Assembly: GCF_963674565.1 (NCBI RefSeq)
Contig: NZ_OY771430.1
Coordinates: 1,922,001 to 1,986,000 of the forward strand
DNA: 64,000 nt
Direction: 5' to 3'
Source: an uncultured Carboxylicivirga sp.
Lineage (GTDB): Bacteria; Bacteroidota; Bacteroidia; Bacteroidales; Marinilabiliaceae
Shown here piece after piece: positions 52,676 to 61,902 of this stretch (position 1 is the stretch's first letter; every line of letters begins with the position of its first letter). The notes beneath the pieces were generated by a model, which was not told the DNA's origin, ran no database searches, and was given only the letters and a program-made list of their open reading frames with translations. A program made the translations under genes and the position numbers.

Positions 52676-54241
52676 TTAATTTACATCCCACCATACTCTT
52701 ACGCTACCTTTATCACCACCTGATAACGAACTTATTGCTTCATTAACAGCTGCTTCGTTAGTACTATACTCGGTAGGCACATAAGTTAATCTTCGCATAA
52801 CTCCATAATTACCGTCAGCATCCTCAGTATACAATAGAGGATAAAGAATATCGGCATCTGAACGACGAAGGTCAGCCCATGTTTCCCATGACTCAGGGAA
52901 AAGAGCCAGATATTTTTGTACTGCAATTTGCTTTAATTGCTCAGCTTCTGTTGCTGCCCATGTTACAGGAACGTCTACCGGAGGAGTAGCACTACCACCT
53001 ACTTTGGTATACTCAACAGCTAAAGTTGGTTCAACAGCAACTGTAGTTCCAGCCAGGTAAGTATCAATTGCAGATGCATCGCTAACACCCCATTGTGATA
53101 ATGATAAACGAACACCTTCTTCATACAAATCCTTAGCAGTGCCGCTCATATTCCATCCTTTCAATGCACATTCTGCACGGTTGAAATAAGATTCTGCTGC
53201 CATCATAACTTCGATATCATGACCAGTATTGTCAGCAAAAGTAGTTTCCTGGTTCGACTGACTTAAAACAGATGTACTCCAGTCGCGGGTAGTACCACCA
53301 CCATTTGGCTGACCAATGTACTCTCCTTCACCATTGGTACCATACCAGATCTCCATACGAGGATCATTGTATCCTTTCAAGATACTTTCCATGTCAGCAG
53401 ACATATAGAATCCCCAATATTTAGCAATATCAACAAAGTTATTGTAAGTATCAGAAGTCACTGCAAAATAAGCACAATCATCATTGCTTTCCATTACACC
53501 AGCAGCCACAGCAGCTTCAGCTATTTCCTGAGCACGAGATGGATCGATATCTGAGATACGTAATGCCAAACGCAAACGCATTGAGTTAGCAAATTTTCTC
53601 CAAAGCTCAGTGTCACCACCATAAATAGCATCGTAATCTTTGAAAATACCTACTGTACCATTTAATCCACTAAGTGTTTCGTTCGCATTCTCTAACAATG
53701 CAAAGAAATCATCATACATATCTTCCTGTAAATCGTATGCTACTGAAGCACCTCCTTGTCCGGCAGCTGAATAAGCTATCGGTCCCCAAGAGTCGGTGAA
53801 ACGGTGATACATAAATACTTTCCAGATATCCAAAACAGCTAATGCTTCTTCGTCGCCTTCGGCAGCTGTATAAGCATTTCGTAACGAAGGAACAGCTAAG
53901 GTATAGAAACGTAACCATCCACGACTTCTCCATCCATCGTTAACACCGTTACGTTCAGTTTGCCATCCAGTACTTCCACATGAGAAATAGTGAACAAAAA
54001 GCATAGAATGCAACATTGTTGCCAAACCATAAGTTCCGTAGTCATCACCTGAAATACTCCATGAAGCATTTCCTAAACCTTTGTATTGCGCATTAGCAAA
54101 TGAAGGTCCTGCCATAGAGGCATCCAATTGATCAGAAGTAAGTGTATTAGGATTGGTATTGATTTCGTCGAAATCTGATGTACATCCTGTTACATACAAT
54201 AGGAATACTGCTGAAAATATTGTTGCTATATATTTTTTCAT
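52676..54241 (-). CDS. susD: SusD-like surface glycan-binding lipoprotein
   Basis: A 521-residue lipoprotein (YVTGC, Cys20) of the SusD/RagB group, most like the SusD-like 2 type: FDEINTNPNTLTSDQL after the lipobox, then helical TPR-like repeats with SWGPIAYSAAGQG, LWRKFANSMRLRLALRISD, and close to the end AVQKYLALFPESWETWADLRRS, a family hallmark. It caps the SusC channel and binds the oligosaccharide. It lies 12 bp after the SusC gene. The ligand is predicted to be an N-glycan fragment only because of the neighbours. Length is normal. Confidence 0.95.
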   Translation of the reverse strand: MKKYIATIFSAVFLLYVTGCTSDFDEINTNPNTLTSDQLDASMAGPSFANAQYKGLGNASWSISGDDYGTYGLATMLHSMLFVHYFSCGSTGWQTERNGVNDGWRSRGWLRFYTLAVPSLRNAYTAAEGDEEALAVLDIWKVFMYHRFTDSWGPIAYSAAGQGGASVAYDLQEDMYDDFFALLENANETLSGLNGTVGIFKDYDAIYGGDTELWRKFANSMRLRLALRISDIDPSRAQEIAEAAVAAGVMESNDDCAYFAVTSDTYNNFVDIAKYWGFYMSADMESILKGYNDPRMEIWYGTNGEGEYIGQPNGGGTTRDWSTSVLSQSNQETTFADNTGHDIEVMMAAESYFNRAECALKGWNMSGTAKDLYEEGVRLSLSQWGVSDASAIDTYLAGTTVAVEPTLAVEYTKVGGSATPPVDVPVTWAATEAEQLKQIAVQKYLALFPESWETWADLRRSDADILYPLLYTEDADGNYGVMRRLTYVPTEYSTNEAAVNEAISSLSGGDKGSVRVWWDVN

Positions 54242-54253
54242 ATCTTCAATTTT

Positions 54254-57200
54254 TTAAAAATCCAATTTCACGTTAAAACCAAATTCGCGTGTTGCAGGGA
54301 TGTTAAATGATTCAATACCCTGAAGGTTACCAACACCAACACCTTGTTCAGGATCGAAGTATTTAGCATTATTCATGAAGAACAACAAGTTACGACCTAC
54401 AACTGAGAAGTTAACACCAGCAAAAGGACCGTTGCCTAAAACACTTTTTGGTAAAGAATATCCTAAAACTAATTCACGTAGACGAATGTTGGTTGCATCA
54501 AACACAAAGTCTTCAGCTGAGGCTGGGTCACGACTGGCAACTTTAGTCCAGTAATCTTCAGCTAAAACTGATGTTGTGTTAGTTACATACGATACTGCAC
54601 CATTTGCATCTGTAATCGCGTTTACACCATCCACTACAAAACCGTCAGTACGACCGTTTAATGTGATATCGCTCACACCAGCACCAGCCATACGAGCCTG
54701 AGTATAAGAGATTACTTCACCACCAATTCTGAAATCAACCAGGAAGCTTAATGTGAAGTTTTTATAATTGAAACGGTTAGTTAAACCTGCTGTCCAGTCT
54801 GGATTGAAGTTACCAGCATACACATCAAATCCAGATGTTGTTTCAGGTAAACCTGTAAGTTCATTTACAATAATCTGTCCATCATCATTTCTTGCAAAAC
54901 CTCTGATATACAAATCACCATACTCTCCGCCTTCTTTTACAATAGTTTGCGCAACACGCTCATATCCGGTTGTGATTGATAACTCATCGCGACCTTCCAT
55001 AATGCTCAATACGGTTGTTTTGTATTTAGCAAAGTTAGCAGTCAGGTCCCATGAGAAATCAGCACGGTGCAATACATCAGCATTGAAAGTTAATTCAATA
55101 CCTTTGTTCTCAATCTCTCCACCGTTTACATACTCAGTAGAATATCCTGATACTTCAGGTACGTTGATTGTAAAAATCTGGTTACTTGTATTGGTTTTAA
55201 AATAAGTAAAATCCAAACCAATCTTGTTTCCGAAGAAACGGGCATCAACACCAAATTCTGTTGAAGCTGAGATTTCTGGCTTTAGGTTCTCGTTATTTTT
55301 AACTGTAGATGAAAGTACTACACCACCATTAAATCCGTAATACAATAACTCATTACTTAAACGATAAGGATCAGTATCGTTACCTACCTGAGCATATGAA
55401 CCACGTGCTTTTAAGAAGGTAAGAAAATCTGATTTGATATCAAACATATCGCTCAATACAGCAGTTAAACCTACCGATGGATAGAAGTAAGAACGGTTAT
55501 CAGCTGGCAGAGTAGATGACCAGTCGTTACGAGTTGTTACATCCAGGTACAAATATTCTTTATAACCTAATTGACCAAATGCGTACAACGAGTTCATTTT
55601 CTTTTCATAGAAACTAGATGTCGGTGTTGATGTCTGAAGGTTGCTTAGCGCAAAGAAGTTTCTACGACTTAACTGACCACCAGCACTTAAAGAAGAACGT
55701 TTTTGGTATAACGAGTTACCACCCACGTTTAATCCCAATCTAAAATCACCAAAATCTTTGTTATATGATAGTAAGAAATCAGAGTTTAATTCCATTGTCT
55801 GTCCAGATGTTTCTGAATAGCTACCATAGTCGTTACCCAAAACTGATAAAGAAGCATATTGCTTAGAAACAGCTTTGTTTGATGCTTGATCGATACCTGA
55901 ACGTACCATTAAGCTCAAATCCTTAGTTAAATCATATTTTAATGAAGCAAAACCGATAAAACGATTTCTTTCTTCTGTATAAGGACGATTCAATGCATAC
56001 CAATATGGGTTACCTCCCAATCCACCAACTGATGTAGGGTTTGGCCAGTTATATTGCAATAAGCCTGAAGCATCAGTATATTGATATTGCTCAATTTGCT
56101 CAAAAGGCATACTTCTAATCATTGTGTAAACTGCCTCACCAACTGAACTCTCACCAGTGTTAAGTGGGTTTTCAATTGTTTGTGAGATGAAGTTAGCTTT
56201 TGAATCTAAATGTAATTTGTCAGACAAATCACTTGTTAAACGAATGTTTAAGTTGTGACGATCCAATTCGTTACCTTTTACAATACCTTTTGCTTCTGTA
56301 TTGGTATATGAGAAATATCCCTGAATTTTTTCGTTACCCATAGATGCAGTAACTGTTTTAGCCCAGTTATAACCAGTTTCGAAGAAGCTCATTGCGTTAT
56401 CAGGCTGTGGAGTCATCGAATAGGTAGATGGACCCGCATAATCAGGATTGAATGACAATTGCCATGCAGCTACTGATTGTCCTGTCATTTCAGGACCCCA
56501 GCTTAAACGACTTGTAGGATCGTAAACACCCTGAGAACCTTGTCCGTAAGTATTCTGTAGATTAAGCATATCATATGCTTTCGAAAACATCAGATTCGAT
56601 GATACAGATACTTTAGCCTTTTGATTGGAAGAACCTTTTTTAGTTGTAATGATGATAACACCGTTACTTGCGCGTGAACCATAAAGAGCTGCAGCAGAAG
56701 CACCTTTCAATACCGACATTGATTCAATATCTTCAGGGTTGATGTTTGAAATACCATCTGAACTTGTTCTACCACCAATATCAGCAGACGCTGTACTAGC
56801 AACATTGTTATCCATTGGTACACCATCAATAACATACAATGGCTGGTTGTTTCCGGTTAAAGAACGGTTACCACGTAATGTTACCCTTGATGAACTACCT
56901 ACACCACCACCAGTAGTTGAGAAGTTCAAACCAGCAACTTTACCCGAAAGTGAGTTGGCAACGTTCAAAGAACGAGCTTCGCTCAATTCTTCAGTAGAAA
57001 CAGTTTGTTGTGCGTAAGTCAATGCCTTTTTCTCACGCTTAATACCTAAAGCTGTTACAACAACACCTTCTAACTCTGTTACATCTTCAATCATTGTTAG
57101 ATTGATAGTTGTCTTTCCTGCTACAGGTATCACTTCCTCATTATAACCAATAAATGTAAAATGAAGAACGCTTGACTCTGATGGAACTGCGATTGAATAA

Positions 57201-57469
57201 TTACCATCAATATCAGTAATTACTCCTTGTGTGGTTCCTTCAATTAGAATGGTTACCCCAATTAATGGATCACCGTTTGCATCGGTAATTTTACCAGTAA
57301 CTGTTTTTCCGTCCTGCTGAAGGCTCTCATTATTATTTGCAATACTTCCTTCAGCACTCACCATTTGTGTAAAGCCTACTAAACACAGACTTAAAACCAA
57401 TAGTAGTTTCATTCTTTCCTGAAACCTCCGTTTGGCTGCTTTAACAATTGTCTTTTTCATAGATTCCAA
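54254..57469 (-). CDS. susC: SusC-like TonB-dependent outer-membrane transporter
   Basis: A 1071-residue TonB-dependent transporter that imports oligosaccharides across the outer membrane with energy from TonB. After the signal peptide (to about VSAEG, 41) comes a carboxypeptidase-D-like regulatory domain (VTGKITDANGDPLIGVTILIEG), then the plug with the TonB box region VVVTALGIKREKK, the SusC motif QPLYVIDGVPMDN, and AALYGSRASNGVIIITTKKG. The 22-strand barrel follows, ending REFGFNVKLDF. The N terminus has two closely spaced ATG codons, and the exact start is uncertain by three residues. First gene of the SusC-SusD-DUF4838 operon; no anti-sigma or hybrid two-component regulator is nearby, so control is probably by the ROK repressor upstream. 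Confidence 0.96.
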   Translation of the reverse strand: MESMKKTIVKAAKRRFQERMKLLLVLSLCLVGFTQMVSAEGSIANNNESLQQDGKTVTGKITDANGDPLIGVTILIEGTTQGVITDIDGNYSIAVPSESSVLHFTFIGYNEEVIPVAGKTTINLTMIEDVTELEGVVVTALGIKREKKALTYAQQTVSTEELSEARSLNVANSLSGKVAGLNFSTTGGGVGSSSRVTLRGNRSLTGNNQPLYVIDGVPMDNNVASTASADIGGRTSSDGISNINPEDIESMSVLKGASAAALYGSRASNGVIIITTKKGSSNQKAKVSVSSNLMFSKAYDMLNLQNTYGQGSQGVYDPTSRLSWGPEMTGQSVAAWQLSFNPDYAGPSTYSMTPQPDNAMSFFETGYNWAKTVTASMGNEKIQGYFSYTNTEAKGIVKGNELDRHNLNIRLTSDLSDKLHLDSKANFISQTIENPLNTGESSVGEAVYTMIRSMPFEQIEQYQYTDASGLLQYNWPNPTSVGGLGGNPYWYALNRPYTEERNRFIGFASLKYDLTKDLSLMVRSGIDQASNKAVSKQYASLSVLGNDYGSYSETSGQTMELNSDFLLSYNKDFGDFRLGLNVGGNSLYQKRSSLSAGGQLSRRNFFALSNLQTSTPTSSFYEKKMNSLYAFGQLGYKEYLYLDVTTRNDWSSTLPADNRSYFYPSVGLTAVLSDMFDIKSDFLTFLKARGSYAQVGNDTDPYRLSNELLYYGFNGGVVLSSTVKNNENLKPEISASTEFGVDARFFGNKIGLDFTYFKTNTSNQIFTINVPEVSGYSTEYVNGGEIENKGIELTFNADVLHRADFSWDLTANFAKYKTTVLSIMEGRDELSITTGYERVAQTIVKEGGEYGDLYIRGFARNDDGQIIVNELTGLPETTSGFDVYAGNFNPDWTAGLTNRFNYKNFTLSFLVDFRIGGEVISYTQARMAGAGVSDITLNGRTDGFVVDGVNAITDANGAVSYVTNTTSVLAEDYWTKVASRDPASAEDFVFDATNIRLRELVLGYSLPKSVLGNGPFAGVNFSVVGRNLLFFMNNAKYFDPEQGVGVGNLQGIESFNIPATREFGFNVKLDF

Positions 57470-57860
57470 CTTGTTAAGTGAATAAAAATATTAGATTTAA
57501 TTTTTAAGATTTATCTCTCAGTTTATGTCTCTTTTATTGTCTTATTGTACTTATCTGATCTTTCTCATAACATCCAGAATTACGTTGGTTAAAATTTATT
57601 ATCTTATTCTTTATCAACATATTCAGATACACCATCTCATTAAAAAATGATATATAAATAGCCTGTACACACAAAAAACTTGTGTATAAAATTCATCGTT
57701 GTTGGATAATCTTTTGGAGTCAACCTGTCGCGATAGCTATGCGCAACAGGTTGATCCAAAAGAAACTTACCACTCCGATATCTTTGTATTTCTTAAATTG
57801 ATAACCATCCCCTTTGTGATGAAATATTATCGCCTCACTCTTTACTATGCAGTAGCTCCT
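57470..57860. promoter_or_regulatory. Intergenic region upstream of SusC with a long inverted repeat
   Basis: It holds the promoter region of the SusC operon. An imperfect hairpin spans 57711-57762: CTTTTGGAGTCAACCTGT pairs with ACAGGTTGATCCAAAAG around GCGATAGCTATGCGC, downstream of the GH29 stop, and may act as its terminator although no T tract follows. A smaller palindrome ACACAA/TTGTGT lies near 57670-57685. No gene is supported here. Confidence 0.5.
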
Positions 57861-59294
57861 TTACTGCTTCTTATATTTAAATGCAATCGCCTTCCCCAAA
57901 GGCAATTCCTTTATATCTTTCGGTAAAACAACACTTACCTTATCCCCAGAAACCTGGTATTTAACCCGTTTTCCATTAGAAACAAGTCTTACTGCACTTC
58001 CCTTTGAAGGAACATTTCCCTCCCAGGAAATGGTAGTTTCCAACGTATCATCTTCGTCATAACAAGCAATTGCATAGCAAGTCTTTTGATCCTTTGATTG
58101 AGTAAAAAAGACATTATCGCTCTGACAAACTTCCAATGATCGTGTAGCATAAATTGCTTCCCCGTTCTTCTGCATCCATTGTCCTATCTTTTTCAGACTT
58201 GCCACTTGTTCTGCTGTGAATTCTCCTTCCGGAGTAGGACCAACACCTAACAATAAAGAACCACCTTTAGCAACCACTTCAACCAAAGTTCTTATCACCT
58301 GAGAGGTTGGCTTAAATCTATCTTTGGGAGAATAACCCCATGCACCACCAAGAGTAATACAACTCTCCCATGGATGATCCAATGCTTTATCTGGAATTCT
58401 TTGTTCTGGCGTCTGATAATTCTCGTACAAACCACCAACCGTACGATCAACAATTAGCAATCCGGGTTGAATTTGTCGGGCCATATTAGCTATTGAAGGC
58501 ATATCAATATCCTGACTCCACGAAGGTATGGGAGCACCCCAAGCTCTAACTTCATCTGTTACCGTCTCTAAAGGACGAACCCAGCCACCATCTAACCAAA
58601 GAATATCAACATCACCATAACCCGTCATTAATTCCTGAATCTGGTTGTAAGTATATTTTTTGAATTGGTTCCATCGCCATGGGAATTTGTCGGCATCGTA
58701 ATTGTTATTCCGGTTAGGTGTCGCATACTTTTTCCACCAGTAATAATCAGAATGCCAGTCAGGTTTTGAGAAATATGCACCAACCATAAACCCTTGATTA
58801 CGATAGGCATTCAATACATATTTCAATGCATCTGAATGATCGTTTGATCCAAAAGGTGAGTTTGCAATGCTATAATCTGTCTGTTGCGTATTCCATAAAC
58901 AAAAACCATCGTGATGCTTGGTTGTAAAAACCAGATACTTCATACCGGCTTCCTTTGAAACTTCAGCCCATTGTTCAGGATTAAACTTAACCGGATTAAA
59001 TTCATTGATCAATCCGAAATACCACTCTTTATAATCGTTGTAACTAATGGTACTATCACGCTCAATCCAATCCTCAGAACAAACCGACCATGATTCAATA
59101 ATTCCCGGAACAGTATATAAACCCCAATGAATAATAATACCAAATTTAAGATCCTGCCATTCCTCCAGTTTTTGAATCACCTGCTCATCCTTCGGTGCCA
59201 TATAATGCTCCGTTTGAGGATGTTCGTGTTGTGCAAATATCATTTGCGAAGCAACAACCAGAAGAAATAAAAATGTTAGAATAATTTTTCTCAT
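57861..59294 (-). CDS. Alpha-L-fucosidase, GH29 (fourth copy)
   Basis: A 477-residue secreted fucosidase. The signal peptide ends near MIFAQ (22). Motifs are KFGIIIHWGLYTVPG near 50-64, TTKHHDGFCLWNTQQTDYS near 124-142 and the nucleophile Asp235 in DILWLDGGW, followed by a small C-terminal beta domain. It is closely similar in motifs to the GH29 at 18052-19500. The ATG at 59294 gives a clean signal peptide; an upstream start adds 19 residues without one. It lies between the ROK kinase gene and SusC, so a fucosylated substrate for the SusC system is likely. Confidence 0.93.
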   Translation of the reverse strand: MRKIILTFLFLLVVASQMIFAQHEHPQTEHYMAPKDEQVIQKLEEWQDLKFGIIIHWGLYTVPGIIESWSVCSEDWIERDSTISYNDYKEWYFGLINEFNPVKFNPEQWAEVSKEAGMKYLVFTTKHHDGFCLWNTQQTDYSIANSPFGSNDHSDALKYVLNAYRNQGFMVGAYFSKPDWHSDYYWWKKYATPNRNNNYDADKFPWRWNQFKKYTYNQIQELMTGYGDVDILWLDGGWVRPLETVTDEVRAWGAPIPSWSQDIDMPSIANMARQIQPGLLIVDRTVGGLYENYQTPEQRIPDKALDHPWESCITLGGAWGYSPKDRFKPTSQVIRTLVEVVAKGGSLLLGVGPTPEGEFTAEQVASLKKIGQWMQKNGEAIYATRSLEVCQSDNVFFTQSKDQKTCYAIACYDEDDTLETTISWEGNVPSKGSAVRLVSNGKRVKYQVSGDKVSVVLPKDIKELPLGKAIAFKYKKQ

Positions 59295-59404
59295 AACCTT
59301 ATTGTGTACAATCTGTTTCAATTCAAACCAGATTTTGTCTAATTCTATCAAAAAATTTATTTATCAGCCCTTTCAACTAACGTTATATGTATAATAGTTA
59401 CTAT

Positions 59405-60289
59405 TTAAGCCGTTTTTAAAATTTCTTCTACAACATCTTTTTGAAGATAATAGGGCACTAATGCCGCAGCACCTAAAACTGGTATTTCACTATTTTCTGA
59501 AGCTATCAAAGCTGTTGTCTGTAAAGCATTCTGATGAGGAAATTTCTTAAGTGTCTCTCTCATATTTTGCTCAAAAAGTTGATAAGCATTTGATAAAGAA
59601 CCTCCCAAAATAATAGCTTCCGGACCATATGAATAAATAATGGTTTCGATAAGATGTGCAACATGTTCACCAAAACTATTAAAAGCTTCAGTCGACTCCG
59701 CATCACCTGCCATTGCCTTTTCAGCTATCTCTTTACCTGTACTTTTACAGGTACGTTGAAAGAACTTACCACTGCAATAGTTTTCAAAATCAGCATCCTT
59801 ATAACCAATACCTCCAAATTCACCCGCCATTGATAAATTACCAATATGCAGTTTATCATTAACTAAAACACCGGCTCCAACACCTGTTCCCATAGCTAAG
59901 GCTACCAAATCAGAGTAAGCTTTACCTTTGCCGTAAAATTTCTCTCCCAATAAAAAGCAGTTAGCATCATTTCCGATGAACACAGGCAAATTAAAATACT
60001 CTGAAAGTGTTGACTTTAATTCAACATTCTTCCAGGCTGGTATATTTTGAACGTTATAAACAATTCCTTTTTCAACATCAATTAATCCTGGAACTCCAAC
60101 TCCAACACCTGCAACCTTCTCGTCCATAAGATTTTCAATTCCCTTTATCAGATCATTTATAATCTCAGACTTACCCCTATATGCGTCGGTTGATGTTTTA
60201 AATTGTTTTACAACTTTCCCACCTTCAACATAGGCAAAATGCATCTTTGTGCCACCTACATCAACACCGATGTAACACTCTTTATTCAT
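59405..60289 (-). CDS. ROK-family sugar kinase
   Basis: A 294-residue cytosolic kinase of the ROK family that phosphorylates a hexose or N-acetylhexosamine with ATP. The ATP-binding motif is YIGVDVGGTKMHFAYVE at 6-22. The catalytic Asp is in VFIGNDANCFLLGE (about 101-114), and ALGTGVGAGVLVND follows the family pattern. The usual zinc motif CxCGxxGCxE is replaced by EFGGIGYKDADFENYCSGKFF, so zinc binding is reduced or absent. It lies between the GH29 and the ROK repressor on the same strand. The likely substrate is a sugar freed by the locus, such as GlcNAc or mannose. Confidence 0.9.
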   Translation of the reverse strand: MNKECYIGVDVGGTKMHFAYVEGGKVVKQFKTSTDAYRGKSEIINDLIKGIENLMDEKVAGVGVGVPGLIDVEKGIVYNVQNIPAWKNVELKSTLSEYFNLPVFIGNDANCFLLGEKFYGKGKAYSDLVALAMGTGVGAGVLVNDKLHIGNLSMAGEFGGIGYKDADFENYCSGKFFQRTCKSTGKEIAEKAMAGDAESTEAFNSFGEHVAHLIETIIYSYGPEAIILGGSLSNAYQLFEQNMRETLKKFPHQNALQTTALIASENSEIPVLGAAALVPYYLQKDVVEEILKTA

Positions 60290-60361
60290 TATCTTCCTTT
60301 TCTTAAAAAGTTATTATGTATAGCCTGAAGCTATATCCCCTCATAAAAACTTAGGATCTTT

Positions 60362-61600
60362 CTAGTTAGTTAAATACTTCTCAAAAGCATTTTCCATTAC
60401 AACCGCAACAGCACCCAACATACCGATATTTGCTCCAAATTGAGTAGCAACAATTTTCGATTGTTCACTTATCTGTTTCATTGCATGCGTATTGATACCC
60501 TGACGAATTGGCGTTGTTATTAAATCGCCAGATTGCGCCAACATTCCACATAAAACAATAAGTTCTGGATTAAATAGCTGTATTAATATGGAAATTGCTT
60601 TACCAAGATTCAAACCTGTTTCATGCAATATCTTTATCGCATACTGGTCTCCTCCCAAAGCTGACTTAATTATATTCTTTAATTCCAACGATTTTATGTT
60701 CGGATTTTTCGTATCGAGTTTAATAGAAGTTTTACCTTCTTTAACTCCTTCTTCTGCCAGTTCTAAAACTCTGATTCCTGAAGCGACAGTCTCGATACAC
60801 CCAAGTTTGCCACATCGACACAACTTACCATTTTCCACCATTGGAATATGACTGAATTCACCCGCAAAACCTGAAGTTCCCCGATAAAGATTTCCGTTTA
60901 ATATCATTCCTAAACCGATTCCCCAATCGAGATATAAAACCAGAATATCTTTCTTTCCTTTTGCACTGCCTAATCTGAATTCAGCCAATGCCATTGCTTT
61001 GGCATCATTTTCTACAAAAACAGGACAACCAATTGACTCTTCCATTAATTCGGTAACTGGTTTATCCCCAAAATTCAGATAGGTATAATTGATACCTTTA
61101 ACTGAATCAACTAATCCGGGCATACTAATACCCACTGATAAAAACCCTGATTTATCAAGACCAGAACGATCGATATATGAATTGATCAATTCCAGTATTT
61201 CATCCAGTGTTTCTTTCTTGTTATTTAATTCAACCGAGTATTCTTCTGTTTCAGTAATCTGATTATTCTCAGCATTAAAAATAGCAATACTTACTTTGTA
61301 TATACTCATTTCTACAGCCAGAATATAAAAGCTATCAGCTACCAATCCATATAAATCCGGTTTTCTTCCTCCAATCGATTTTCCCTGCCCCTTCTTTTCA
61401 AGAATATTACGCTCAAACATCTCAGCCATAATAGCCACCATGTTTGGCGTACTAATTCGTAATCTCTTACATAATTTAGCAGTCGTCTGCGGGCCATCTA
61501 CATATAAAGTCTTAACAATTCGAATTTGTTGAATGAATTTCTTCTTTTCAACTCCTTCTAGTTGTTCTGCGACTTTAGTATCAAATTGTAAATATCCCAT
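60362..61600 (-). CDS. ROK-family transcriptional repressor (NagC/Mlc type)
   Basis: A 412-residue regulator. The N-terminal winged helix-turn-helix covers about 25-75 (TAKLCKRLRISTPNMVAIMAEMFERNILE). The ROK sugar-binding domain follows with GISMPGLVDSVKGI, VFVENDAKAMALAE and the zinc motif CRCGKLGCIE intact, preceded by GEFSHIPM. This combination is typical of NagC- or Mlc-type repressors, which release DNA on binding a sugar or sugar phosphate. As the first gene of the minus-strand cluster it probably controls ROK kinase, GH29 and SusC/SusD and may also act on the divergent GH3 gene. The ligand is unknown. Confidence 0.93.
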   Translation of the reverse strand: MGYLQFDTKVAEQLEGVEKKKFIQQIRIVKTLYVDGPQTTAKLCKRLRISTPNMVAIMAEMFERNILEKKGQGKSIGGRKPDLYGLVADSFYILAVEMSIYKVSIAIFNAENNQITETEEYSVELNNKKETLDEILELINSYIDRSGLDKSGFLSVGISMPGLVDSVKGINYTYLNFGDKPVTELMEESIGCPVFVENDAKAMALAEFRLGSAKGKKDILVLYLDWGIGLGMILNGNLYRGTSGFAGEFSHIPMVENGKLCRCGKLGCIETVASGIRVLELAEEGVKEGKTSIKLDTKNPNIKSLELKNIIKSALGGDQYAIKILHETGLNLGKAISILIQLFNPELIVLCGMLAQSGDLITTPIRQGINTHAMKQISEQSKIVATQFGANIGMLGAVAVVMENAFEKYLTN

Positions 61601-61902
61601 AGACTTTACTTATAATTTTCAACGATTAGATGATGTAAAAGTATATATTTTTATTTTTAAAACAAATCTTTTATTAATTTTTTACTAAAGTTCTTAATTC
61701 TTTATTAATATTTTCTACATTTGTCAATATCAAAACACACAATATAGCCAGTCAACCAGCTGTTTACAAGGGAATAAAAGGAATATTTAAAATATTTTAA
61801 TAAAACCAGAAAAAAATAGGAACTTGAACTAAGGTTTTATATCAACTGATAAGCTATACTATATACATCGTTGATTTTTCATCAATTATAAAAACTGAAA
61901 TA
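61601..61902. promoter_or_regulatory. Divergent promoter region between ROK repressor and GH3
   Basis: An AT-rich region of about 300 bp between divergent starts, with no gene. TACATTTG at 61716-61723 fits the TAnnTTTG box in the plus direction, about 180 bp before the GH3 start, so a long leader would follow. A poorer TATACTTTTAC box lies in the minus direction near 61640-61652. Confidence 0.45.

Noticed and set aside
57699..57926. A 75-codon frame upstream of SusC
   Set aside because: It overlaps the hairpin at 57711-57762 and the end of the GH29 gene, and has no protein-like features.
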